64,000 bases of DNA, taken from NCBI GenBank assembly GCA_032622095.1, contig CP136061.1, forward strand, positions 233,676,944-233,740,943, given 5' to 3'. A program made the position numbers and the translations under genes. How positions within the stretch are numbered: position 1 is the first letter of the stretch; each line of letters starts with the position of its first letter. The notes beneath the pieces were generated by a model. The model saw only the letters and a program-made list of their open reading frames with translations, ran no database searches and had not been told where the DNA came from. The DNA comes from Siphonodentalium dalli. Lineage: Eukaryota; Mollusca; Scaphopoda; Gadilida; Siphonodentaliidae. Positions 59,501-63,921 of the stretch are shown here, in pieces.

Positions 59501-62500
59501 CATCTCATTTGTCTTCTGCAATCTTTCTATCTCGAGATCTCTCTCTCGCAGCTTGCCTTTCATCTTCTCAGCCGTCCTCTGCCATTTCTTAGTCTCCTCC
59601 CATTTACTCACTTCTTCAGTCTGAAATAATCGAGGGAAACCTCTTGTACGAAATCAGCTAAAATGCAAATTTACAGAAAAAAAATCATTCATGGCTGTAT
59701 ACACCCATCAGTCAGCCTGTCACTGAGGATAAGCCCAGTATATGTTTTTGCTCCCAAAAAAATTGTGGGGTGGTCCTCGTAGATAAGCCGACTCCCATTT
59801 TTAGAACTTAGAGGGCGAGTATACATTAATGACAGATTAACTCTGAATGAAGACGACAAAAATTAATGTACAAAAATAGAATTACTTCAGCTAATTTCCA
59901 TTGCAAACTCATTAATACTACCTGCCGCATTGTGTTTCACAAAATGCTGTATTCAATATATAAGATGATCTTTGTGTCTTATAATAAATGGTGAATTGGG
60001 TGATGCTAGCCCACTGTGTGGGATGGCATCACTAAATTCACCCTCTGTGGACCTCATTCTGCAAATGACAGACACACTATATCCAGCCTTGTACTCCATA
60101 TGATTCGCTTTCTGTGGTGTTTTTTTTCACATTTTAACCCTTTACCCAACAAACCGGCCAAAACCGGCCAAATAAAGCTTCAACAGCCTAAAATATCTTC
60201 GGTCTGTCTCAATAGAACCATACAAATATGGATATCATTGGAACCGGCTCCTTGACCACATTGTGATAGTTACAGTTATGCCCTGTGCCAATGCATTCTC
60301 TTATATATACGAGTCGACCATAGGTCGCCTCGCATATATAAGAGAATGCATTGGCCTAAAAAAAAATCTTTTTTTAACACTTTTTACCATTTTTTCTTAC
60401 ATTCTTTAACAATTTTATAATTTTTAATGTGTTAAGCCAATGCATTCTCTTATATATGCGAGGCGACCTATGGTCGACTCGCATATATAAGAGAATGCAT
60501 TGGCACAGGGCCCTTCTGTTGGGTAAAGGGTTAACAAATGACATTTTTTCTGACCTTTGGTTTTTGTTCTTTCAATTGCTCTTTAAGTTCATATGGCTTC
60601 TCGGCCTGCTGTGTTTTCCTTCTCAGTTCATCCTCGAGAAGTCGGTTCCGGCGTCTGAGCTCATCCAACTCATTCTTAATAGAGTCTTCAAGAGGTCGCT
60701 GTAAATGTTTCATAGAATGTGATCAATCTGAACTTATTTCAATGTTTGTTGTAAAAATGAAAATAATTCGAGTTAATTCAGTGTTCTATCTTTTTAAAAA
60801 AATAGTTAATATGCTTACATTCAATAAATTTATCATTATTGTTTGGTTATAATCATTTTTAGCATGTAAGCTTCAAATACTATCAAATTGCAAAAATTCT
60901 AAACACATCGATGACACAATTTCAGACATCAAGATTCAAGACATCCGAGCCACACAATAATATAAATATTTATTTTCTTAAGCCAACTTGAGGCTATTAT
61001 GCAAAGTAAATTTTCCATTTCTCAGGCCGCCGCACATTATGCCAAAACCCCACGACTGCAACTTTTTTATTTGCGTTTAATCTGTCAGGGAGGTTTTAAT
61101 CTGTACAAAATAATTGAGCTAAGTTTTTATACAAATACGCATGGAATTGAGATCGATCAGGCTTCTTTCCCAGTGCAGAATTCATTACTATGATTGGTAA
61201 CTCTGTTTAAACATTTTTTAAACCTTTCATCACTGGAGCTTCTACAAATTTTGTGAAAACCGTGTGCCAATGCTTTCTCATATATAATGTGCAGCCCTCG
61301 AAAATTGGCCACAGCAATAAGCAATGCTGTGGGAAAAGCCGTGGCAACATGCGGTATCTAACATGCCACAGCATCAAATTTGCAGAGGGACATTTTTCCA
61401 AATTTCGAGGGCTGAATGTGAGTCTCCCATAGGGAGCCTTACATATATAAGAGAATGTATTGGACTAATAATATTTACCTTGATATTGTAAGCCAGTGCA
61501 TTCTGTTTTATATGCAAGGCTCCCTATGGGAGACTTGCATTTATTACATATCTATCAACAAAATTTGCATGATCGCACGAGTTTCCAGGCGTGTGATAAT
61601 TCTCAGAATCGCACTAGTGCAATCTGTCGACGGAACTATTTCATTCAGTGGTGTTAGACTGGTTCTCGCCGTTACTATTTCAACTTTTTCAATCACGACA
61701 ATAAAGAAACAATAAGCGATCAATCGATGAGATGATTCATTCAAGTAGTTTCATTTCAAGAATATGTTCGTCGAGGCACAGAATTTAATTTCAAACGCAT
61801 CATTAAAGATGGGTCAAGGTCACTCGCGGATAGATTGTCTGATTATTGCGTTAACCCTAAAATGCAGTTAAAACTCAATTAAATTCACATTTTCTGTACC
61901 GGAGATGTACGATTGTGAGTCAACTTACTATGATACGGAGATATGTAATAAAAATAGAACCGCACGAGTGTCTGGATTTTGATGAATTATCGCACTCGAT
62001 TTGTTGGCGGAACGTGATACCTCTCGTTCGGGACTGCGTCCCGCACTCGAGGTATCGCTCTGCCAACAAATCGAGTGCGATAATTTCGTCAAAATCCAGA
62101 CACTCGTGCGGTTCTATCTATATATAGAGAATGCACTGCCACAGGATCTTTAATGCTGTATCAGCGCAGCTCCCGCCATGAAAGGGTTAAATATGTGATG
62201 CATTTCAACTGCAATCTCAGTGTAAAATGTGTCGAGTATACTTGATTGGGTGATTTTTAATAAAATAAATAAAAAAAACTTTTAAAGGGGTACTGTACAC
62301 TAAATCCGACCATATATGGGACCATCTCCTTTTATGCTCAACAGAATATATGCAACAAATGAATGAATTTGAGCCATGGATTAGCGCAAATACACTTGTG
62401 TGCTCCATAAACAATGCAAAAAACATGGTAATTATAATGAAAATGAATTTATGACTCTAGCCATAATTTCCTTTTCATTATAATTATCATATTGTTTGCA

Positions 62501-62994
62501 TCGTTCATAAAGCAAATGAGTGTATTTTGCACTAATCCGTGGCTCAAATTCATTCATTTGTTGCATATTTTCTGTTGAGTATAAAAGGAGATGGTCCCAT
62601 AGATGGTCGGATTTAGTGTACGGTCCCCTTTAATGGAAATCTGTTGGGGAAATAATGGCCAAGGGCAACTAGTTATTAGACCCAGAGCAAGCATTTGCGG
62701 AGGTGGAATGCTTCATTGGTTTGTGCCCCAGAAATAAAAAATAAGATATACATACGTGAATGCATGCTTTTCAAAATTAATCTTTTTCGACCTGAGAATT
62801 GACTTTTCATGGGCTTAAAACTACTGAGCACTGTTAACCCTGAGGCTAATTATACTTCCAAAGTCTATTTTCAAGTTAAATTACCTGTCCTCTAACAGAG
62901 CCCAGTCTCCCAGCTTTCTTCTCAAGCTCATCAACTTCTTGTTCCAATCTGTGTTTGTCTGTCTTCAGTTTATCAACTGTTCTCTCCTTACGGG
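38385..62994 (-). CDS. CEP290: CEP290 (centrosomal protein of 290 kDa), 3' part, fifteen exons
   Basis: CEP290 is a very long coiled-coil protein that builds the Y-links of the ciliary transition zone and gates entry of ciliary proteins. Fifteen minus-strand exons, all with GT/AG borders and matching phases, sum to 2000 nt and encode about 665 residues to a TGA stop. Collinear matches to vertebrate CEP290 run through the whole stretch: EEVSKWEETKKWQ, LKNRHISEQL, ELEKTVALLKKVVE, WKSAVVTKMYE, FFEEIEDLKYNYKE. The sequence is nearly all heptad coiled coil, rich in E, K, L and Q, with low-complexity breaks. The upstream three quarters of the protein would lie right of the window. Introns hold many MITEs, and two exon-donor junctions have been turned into minisatellites. 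Coordinates span the stop codon to the first coding base seen. Confidence 0.95.
38610..38720. mobile_element. M3 MITE fragment
   Basis: 'attactgaatggcctctccc' and 'ttataaaagtatacattgg' match the left part of M3 copies. It is truncated after 'ttcatttgaagggg'. Confidence 0.55.
38997..39210. mobile_element. TA-flanked palindromic MITE, family M6
   Basis: A near-perfect palindrome centred on 'gaaagctctcagtgagagct'. It ends 'agggcattactg' before TA; the left terminus has drifted ('gagtaatgcc'). Confidence 0.75.
39440..39680 (-). repeat. Possible tRNA-derived SINE
   Basis: The minus strand has 'aagtggtccagttgtttgcg' and 'gtctcgtaacttcatggtg', resembling an A box and anticodon arm. A GC-richer body follows ('gccatcggcaagtg', 'gctcggactaaacc'). 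The B box is poor and no tail is seen. Confidence 0.35.
39801..39926 (-). CDS. CEP290: CEP290 exon, coiled coil
   Basis: Acceptor 'tattcag|ATAACAG', donor 'GAAAGG|gtatgtt'. It reads 42 residues including VMAENVERLMEMRYLEQDRD and ends in KLRLEVER. It is charged heptad coiled coil in the weakly conserved segment before the C-terminal block. Phase 0 at both ends. Confidence 0.88.
39978..40190. mobile_element. M2b-type MITE
   Basis: TTAACCCTTGCATGAC at the left, then two hairpins built from 'ccaatgcattctcttatata' variants separated by 'tttacctcaatcttgtaagc', ending 'ggcacaggatctttaatgc' and 'gcagctcccg'. A right TTAA end is not clear. Confidence 0.6.
40380..41060. repeat. Repeat with 'ggcccataactct' and 'atcaaactcaaattcgaact' monomers
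   Basis: Several diverged monomers carry 'aaaatcat' plus 'gatcaaactcaaa', 'tgtattttgat' and 'caatccaaacttgag'. The same family forms a clearer tandem at 54640-55110. It ends in a CG-richer piece, 'ccaggcctgggatatggggc'. Confidence 0.6.
41462..41549 (-). CDS. CEP290: CEP290 exon, coiled coil
   Basis: Acceptor 'tattttcag|GGTGATG', donor 'GGTCAG|gtaattt'. The first base completes Arg, then VMINKLETEKDELDRRLQLV. It corresponds to the 'NHQLDKEKAELIHQIE' area of vertebrate CEP290. Phase 0 at the end. Confidence 0.88.
41722..41842. mobile_element. M1 hairpin, single unit
   Basis: One M1 hairpin, GAATGAGGTCCCCAGAGGG with its inverse, preceded by 'agaagatgaggactaagc'. This is the right end of a long M1-type element; the left end is absent. 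Confidence 0.6.
41881..42524. mobile_element. Element with 'aacgaccccg' ends and GC-rich hairpin
   Basis: The left end 'ataacgaccccgctcggcgc' folds with 'gcgcgcccgagctcgggtcg' into a GC-rich hairpin. The right end 'ccggggtcgttctat' is the inverse of the left tip. No target duplication was confirmed. No coding exon is seen. Confidence 0.5.
42730..43035. mobile_element. Diverged M4 relative
   Basis: It begins 'caaagggttaaa' and shares 'aaaatatacctgtacac', 'ccaatcaaattcatcaat' and 'aaatttgccatga' with the interior of the 31482-32439 element. The other terminus is missing. Confidence 0.5.
43147..43223 (-). CDS. CEP290: CEP290 exon, coiled coil
   Basis: Acceptor 'aatttcag|ATTGAAA', donor 'GTCAAG|gtaagaat'. 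It reads IEILERFPTGSKKTNSDLAK and EVQQS. It matches the 'IKILKHVPEGAETEQGLKRE' stretch of vertebrate CEP290. It ends with two bases of an Arg codon completed by the 41462-41549 exon. Confidence 0.92.
43777..43869 (-). CDS. CEP290: CEP290 exon, coiled coil
   Basis: Acceptor 'tcttgcag|AAACGT', donor 'CAAAAAG|gtgaatt'. It reads KRTVNELKVLLAEAADRERS then LLQERQELLKK, equivalent to 'QSITDLKQLVKEATEREQ'. Phase 0 at both ends. About 35 bp across the donor end of this exon recur inside a MITE at 45.7 kb. Confidence 0.93.
44389..44642. mobile_element. hAT-like MITE, family M1, full 254-bp copy
   Basis: Identical architecture to the copies at 2656 and 12435. The target duplication is GTCCTTGA (44381-44388, 44643-44650). 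The host repeat is related to 9760-9890, which shows the unoccupied site ('acaggagtcttcgattcag'). Confidence 0.9.
44835..45054. mobile_element. M3 MITE, decayed left end
   Basis: The right end 'gtatttaatatagaaaggg' plus TTAA and the inner hairpin 'agataataagttcaac' are clear. The left end is weak. Confidence 0.6.
45095..45176. mobile_element. M6 MITE, half copy abutting a CEP290 splice donor
   Basis: One arm ('catttccgactaaatcctg' to 'agggcattactg') ends with TA at 45175-45176, immediately before the CEP290 exon that starts at 45178. The donor reads AAG|gtacagtaatgc: the G is host, the TA is the target dinucleotide, and the rest is transposon. Confidence 0.8.
45178..45399 (-). CDS. CEP290: CEP290 exon, largest in the window (74 codons)
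   Basis: Acceptor 'tttttaag|GAGACG', donor 'AAGAAG|gtacagta'. It reads ETESNEKLRIDIRNLE and, further on, WKSAVVTKMYEGKMKDMESD. WKSAVVTKMYE is close to 'WKSIVVTRMYE' in vertebrate CEP290 and is one of its best conserved spots. Phase 0 at both ends. Everything from +3 of the donor comes from an inserted MITE. Confidence 0.95.
45577..45808. mobile_element. M6 MITE carrying a CEP290 exon fragment
   Basis: It has full M6 ends with TA on both sides, but the loop side of one arm is replaced by about 38 bp (45692-45730) that match 43766-43803. That match is the last ~26 nt of a CEP290 exon, its GT donor and intron start ('agaaattcac', 'ttttgagcagttcttgtct'). Confidence 0.8.
46275..46400. mobile_element. 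Foldback element
   Basis: 'gtgactatgccaaaatagtg' faces 'cactaatttggcatagtcac' over a centre 'ggaggaatattcctcc'. The outer arms 'aatattgca' and 'tgcaatatt' continue it. Confidence 0.6.
46864..47920. mobile_element. hAT-like element, 1057 bp
   Basis: It is flanked by the exact 8-bp direct repeat CCGGCATT (46856-46863 and 47921-47928). The ends are TAGTGATGTTCGATAATG and, inverted, AAGTGATGTTCCGATAATC, with further 'ccgatt' motifs near both ends. Two minus-strand frames (47108-47314, 47292-47537) could be remnants of coding sequence, but I cannot assign them to a transposase. Confidence 0.8.
48060..48215. repeat. Dispersed repeat family R7, inverse copy
   Basis: It shares 'ggagaatagattctataga', 'aatttctagaattctt' and 'cctccctccctcatccaatt' with the other R7 copies. 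Confidence 0.6.
48560..48961. mobile_element. Inverted-repeat region with 'aagtcatattgga' motifs
   Basis: A strong hairpin at 48878-48961 pairs 'ccaggttgtggtgaaaagtc' with its inverse. Related 'agtcatattgga' copies lie at 48605-48680. It is probably part of one foldback element; the outer limits are unclear. Confidence 0.5.
49210..49332 (-). CDS. CEP290: CEP290 exon, coiled coil
   Basis: Acceptor 'ctttttcag|AACCAG', donor 'AAAAAG|gtaggtt'. It reads NQLDEIRQKMGSSLSDRYLS then TKGTAKMM-like and DYEKMRKDLKK. It is collinear with 'KAHLGHQLSMHYESKTKGTE' and 'ENERLRKELKK' in vertebrate CEP290. Phase 0 at both ends. Confidence 0.94.
49600..49832. mobile_element. M2b-type MITE
   Basis: Two hairpins of the 'gtgcattctcttata' type are separated by 'cttacaaggtcgagttaaat'. 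It ends 'ggaagctccagcatggaagg' and 'gttatag'. It lies 37 bp from the donor of the 49869-50033 exon. Confidence 0.65.
49869..50033 (-). CDS. CEP290: CEP290 exon, coiled coil
   Basis: Acceptor 'tggtttcag|ATTGGTG'-type, donor 'CTTAAG|gtatgac'. It reads IGESGKSTKELEKTVALLKK then VVERFQTENAQLKK. It matches 'GRSGKTIPELEKTIGLMKK' and 'VVEKVQRENEQLKKASG' of vertebrate CEP290, a particularly clear assignment. Phase 0 at both ends. Confidence 0.96.
50291..50545. mobile_element. TTAA-flanked M2b-type MITE
   Basis: TTAATGATGGGAGCTGCGC at the left and 'cagtcatggaagggTTAA' at the right. Two imperfect hairpins with 'tgcattctcttatata' lie inside. Confidence 0.7.
51177..51580. repeat. 50-bp minisatellite made from a CEP290 exon end plus its splice donor
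   Basis: Five identical 50-bp units fill 51291-51540. The next 34 bp (51542-51575) are the true exon end, with near-identical sequence. More diverged copies run left to about 51177. On the minus strand each unit is 34 exon-like nt ending GTCAGAAGG, then 'gttagttataac'. The diverged outer copies have 'gtgagt' instead, a stronger donor. Confidence 0.9.
51542..51655 (-). CDS. CEP290: CEP290 exon whose 3' end seeded a minisatellite
   Basis: Acceptor 'ctgatgcag|GAACGA', donor 'GTCAGAAGG|gttagtta'. It reads ERIEDLQKYVEALKLENSQL and ends SARSYLSSSSVRR. It is collinear with the 'LKKEKAEVQRKLGHVRGS' stretch of vertebrate CEP290; phase 0 joins directly to IGESGKS in the next exon. Reading past this donor meets TAA after six codons (VSYNL), so use of a downstream duplicated donor would truncate the protein. 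Confidence 0.88.
51735..51885. repeat. Dispersed repeat family R7
   Basis: 'aaattggatgagggaggaag' and 'caatgtatataatctatcc' match the copy at 17.9 kb in the same sense. Confidence 0.55.
52694..52837 (-). CDS. CEP290: CEP290 exon, coiled coil
   Basis: Acceptor 'atttctgtag|GACAAT', donor 'TTCAAG|gtagagc'. It reads DNGVSIEEYQRIYDKNQDLQ, then KYSEDNIEMRFEIEQSRKDM and PRFK. It matches 'ENLKLSSENIELKFQLEQ' and 'NKDLPRLK' of vertebrate CEP290. Phase 0 at both ends. Confidence 0.95.
52838..53311. other. CEP290 intron, no clear element
   Basis: Loosely repeated 'ttcaaggactttt' and 'caaggcttttc'-like words occur at 52910-53110 (for example 'ttttcaaggacttttattca'). They look like a decayed simple repeat. 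Nothing else was seen. Confidence 0.4.
53312..53639. mobile_element. TTAA-flanked MITE, family M2, second hairpin deleted
   Basis: Both CCCTTTACCCAAC termini and TTAA are present. The first hairpin is intact, but the second is cut to 'agccaatgcacatggccc'. Confidence 0.8.
53860..55140. repeat. Tandem of 'gggccataactc' monomers, about 143-bp unit
   Basis: At least three good monomers (from about 54640, 54783 and 54925) carry 'gggccataac', 'cggatcaaacccata', 'actcgatctgtattt', 'aaatttggttcc' and 'atcagata'. An older copy is at 53890-54010. It ends in 'gacagatggacggatggacg', a GGAC-type simple repeat. The same family occurs at 40.4-41.0 kb. Confidence 0.75.
55818..56242. mobile_element. Long M1-type MITE, inverse orientation
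   Basis: An M1 hairpin lies at each end (55828-55918 and 56113-56212), with the internal block 'aggcctcatcttctgggaag' to 'ctcccatagcagttgagg' shared with 33846-34230 in inverse sense. The right tip 'ttgcaggcttg' resembles the M1 terminus. Confidence 0.68.
56247..56461. mobile_element. TA-flanked palindromic MITE, family M6
   Basis: A near-perfect palindrome with TA on both sides. It ends 25 bp from the donor of the CEP290 exon at 56489 and directly follows the long M1-type element. Confidence 0.8.
56489..56623 (-). CDS. CEP290: CEP290 exon, coiled coil
   Basis: Acceptor 'aaacttacag|GTTAAC', donor 'GATAAG|gtttgta'. It reads VNMLQRQLAMDRDGAFSELQ then LKNRHISEQLQELERALAYK. It matches 'LPRDSVVEDLHLQNRYLQEK' and 'LHALEKQ' of vertebrate CEP290. 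Phase 0 at both ends. Confidence 0.95.
57376..57523 (-). CDS. CEP290: CEP290 exon
   Basis: Acceptor 'atatttacag|GGCAGT', donor 'AGAGGAG|gtattct'. The first base completes Arg, then AVRERETLDMRQRKESKITA, a Pro-containing break (APVPPYKPN) and TLEEMKTTNYQLQEE. It occupies the place of 'VDQVLGIRALESEKELEELK' in vertebrate CEP290, where conservation is moderate. Phase 0 at the end. Confidence 0.88.
58250..58649. mobile_element. TTAA-flanked MITE, family M2, inverse orientation
   Basis: TTAACCCTTTAACCAACA at the left, GTTGGGTAAAGGGTTAA at the right. Both hairpins are intact and the 'ccggttttggccggtt' block is at the right. Confidence 0.82.
59071..59490. repeat. 30-bp minisatellite (14 copies) made of a CEP290 splice donor
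   Basis: Fourteen 30-bp units, each 'catataataaataagtttac' plus a 10-bp variant (ctgtcgagag, ctttcaagag or ccgtcgagag). The last 10 bp, 59481-59490, are the true end of the CEP290 exon. On the minus strand every unit is CTCTCGACAG (or variant) followed by 'gtaaacttatttattatatg', i.e. 10 exon-like nt plus a donor. Units 2-10 show a 90-bp higher-order period of three variants. One minus frame reads MLSTGKLIYY repeatedly, a by-product of the 30-bp length. Confidence 0.93.
59481..59620 (-). CDS. CEP290: CEP290 exon whose donor seeded a 30-bp array
   Basis: Acceptor 'tatttcag|ACTGAAG', donor 'CTCGACAG|gtaaactt'. It reads TEEVSKWEETKKWQRTAEKM and LRERDLEIERLQKTNEMSKN then ALD. It matches 'KEELIRWEEGKKWQAKIE' and 'KLKEKEGEVFTLTKQLN' of vertebrate CEP290. 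Reading past the donor meets TAA at once (AGG TAA), so only the first of fourteen identical donors keeps the frame open. It ends with two bases of an Arg codon. Confidence 0.94.
59720..59990. repeat. Dispersed repeat, inverse of 36110-36490
   Basis: It contains 'tgaggataagcccagtatat', 'tttttgctcccaaaaaa', 'gctaatttccattgcaaa' and 'gcattgtgtttcacaaaat'. It lies next to the M1 half element at 59990-60092. Confidence 0.6.
59990..60092. mobile_element. M1 hairpin, half element
   Basis: 'ggtgaattgggtgatgctag' through 'cctcattctgcaaatgacag' plus 'cctt' is the right half of an M1 element. The left half is missing. Confidence 0.6.
60134..60534. mobile_element. TTAA-flanked MITE, family M2, close to a CEP290 donor
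   Basis: Full M2 termini, both hairpins and TTAA at each end. The right TTAA is only 18 bp downstream of the GT donor of the CEP290 exon that starts at 60555. Confidence 0.85.
60555..60698 (-). CDS. CEP290: CEP290 exon, coiled coil
   Basis: Acceptor 'catttacag|CGACCT', donor 'CCAAAG|gtcagaaa'. It reads RPLEDSIKNELDELRRRNRL then LEDELRRKTQQ and ELKEQLKEQKPK. It is collinear with 'KPLTDNKQSLIEELQRKVKK' and 'LENQLEGKVEE' of vertebrate CEP290. Phase 0 at both ends. Confidence 0.94.
61292..61414. mobile_element. Small TIR element nested in the M2b element, 123 bp
   Basis: The ends CAGCCCTCGAAAATTGG and CCAAATTTCGAGGGCTG are inverse to each other (one mismatch). It is flanked by AATGTG on both sides (61286-61291, 61415-61420). 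A diverged relative is at about 26573-26664 ('ccttgaaattgacc' and 'ggcgagggctg'). Confidence 0.75.
61957..62119. repeat. 160-bp hairpin with CACGAG/CACTCG arms
   Basis: 'atagaaccgcacgagtgtct' and 'attatcgcactcgatttgtt' are repeated inverted at 62035-62119. The arms match almost perfectly; the loop is 'tctcgttcgggactgcgtcc'. It could be a MITE or the end of the inner insertion. Confidence 0.65.
62282..62632. mobile_element. TTAA-flanked foldback element, family M8
   Basis: TTAA AGGGGTACTGTACAC at the left and GTGTACGGTCCCCT TTAA at the right. The arms of about 150 bp are almost mirror copies ('ggaccatctccttttatgct' with its inverse; 'caaatgaatgaatttgagcc' with its inverse). Confidence 0.75.
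62885..62994 (-). CDS. CEP290: CEP290 exon, coiled coil (most upstream one found)
   Basis: Acceptor 'ttaacag|CCCGTAAG', donor 'GGACAG|gtaattta'. After two bases it reads RKERTVDKLKTDKHRLEQEV then DELEKKAGRLGSVRGQ. It aligns with 'NKILREKEEIDQENDELKRQ' and 'IKRLTSGLQGK' of vertebrate CEP290, and joins in phase 0 to the 60555-60698 exon. It needs an upstream exon ending with one base of a split codon. Confidence 0.92.
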
Positions 62995-63203
62995 CTGTTA
63001 AGTAATACAAAACGATGTTTAGGATAAACCCCATAATATGATCTTTATGTGCATTCTAGCATTTTTCTACTTCTTCGCCAATCTTGAACAATCCATTTTC
63101 ACTTTACTTGTTTGAAATTTAATCCTCAGTTTGTATTAGGCCAAAAACAAATTAATATTTTGTTTCATGAGTGTGCGGGTTATATTTTTATTTTCCCAAC
63201 AAA

Positions 63204-63545
63204 CATGATATTTTTAAAAATATAATATATATTTCCTTAAAGAAAGCCTGAACACTGAACTATATGGATAGATGTCCTGCGTTTGTAAAACCATAGTAGA
63301 AAAGGGGTTAACTTTTTTGTGGTCGCCTACGGTACCTCGCGGTCTTTAGTGGCTTGCTCGTATTAGTCACGCATGCGCAGTCCCAATATAACTGACTGAA
63401 TACGCCAGTTTATTTTCAACTCAATCAGGAGATTGGCGAGTTGCGGGGTTGGGAATGGCACCGCCATGGGAGGGCCCTATGATAGTTCAGTGTTCAGGCT
63501 TTCTTTAAGGAAATATATATTATATTTTTAAAAATATCATATTTC
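63204..63545. mobile_element. Foldback element with 'gcctgaacactgaactat' arms
   Basis: The left arm (63204-63264: 'tatttttaaaaatataatat', 'aaagaaagcctgaacactga') is mirrored at 63481-63541. The right arm is followed by a second, direct partial copy of the left arm ('gttcacactgaactatatgg' at about 63560-63581), suggesting nested insertion or local duplication. Confidence 0.65.
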
Positions 63546-63757
63546 CGCTAAAGGAAGCCGTTCACACTGAACTATATGGATTAGAATGCAAGCCCAGGAG
63601 GAGGCACGAGCAATAAAGTTAATAGCCAAATTTTGGAGGGAATGCACTCTTCTAAAACAGATTGTACCTAAATATGAACTCTTTAATGAATCTGTTATGA
63701 TTAGGTACGTGAAATAACTCATATAATTAGAGTGCTATATTGCCCAAACATGTACCT

Positions 63758-63921
63758 CCCCCCCTTGTTTTTGGAAGCAACATCCCAGGTGGTGCCATTC
63801 AATTCGGAATTGCGAGCGAACCGAGCAATTCTCTGTTCTTCATCCGTCAGTTCTAAGAATCCAGCCGATTTGAGATTCGAGGAGACTAACTCCCTCTCCG
63901 CCTTAGCGACATAACGACCTG
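63758..63921 (-). CDS. Unassigned exon-like ORF
   Basis: Between an AG ('gcctcctccag|TGCAGG') and a GT ('GGGGAG|gtacatg') the minus strand reads about 54 residues, including YVAKAERELVSSNLKSAGF and FARNSELNGTTWDVASK. The bias looks coding, but I do not recognise the family. It does not resemble the part of CEP290 expected here. As cut, it ends with two carried bases, while the next CEP290 exon needs one; splicing them would hit a stop. A 7-G run at the end could hide an indel. It may instead belong to a transposon or another gene; an ATG at 63962-63964 follows an in-frame stop. Confidence 0.35.

Larger units (their letters stand above)
61218..62190. mobile_element. TTAA-flanked M2b-type element with two nested insertions
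   Basis: The left end is TTAAACCTTTCATCACTGG; the right end 'cccgccatgaaaggg' plus TTAA. Its hairpins are interrupted by the 123-bp element at 61292-61414 and by about 570 bp from 61541 to about 62118. The inner insertion ends in a 160-bp hairpin. Confidence 0.65.

Noticed and set aside
58999-59508. A 169-codon minus-strand ORF reading MLSTGKLIYY over and over
   Set aside because: It arises because the minisatellite unit is 30 bp without a stop in that frame. It runs in a different frame from the CEP290 exon and crosses its donor, so a real repetitive protein is not supported.
60134-60534. Rho-independent-like hairpins
   Set aside because: Strong hairpins are common here but they belong to MITEs. 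Bacterial terminators are not meaningful in this genome.
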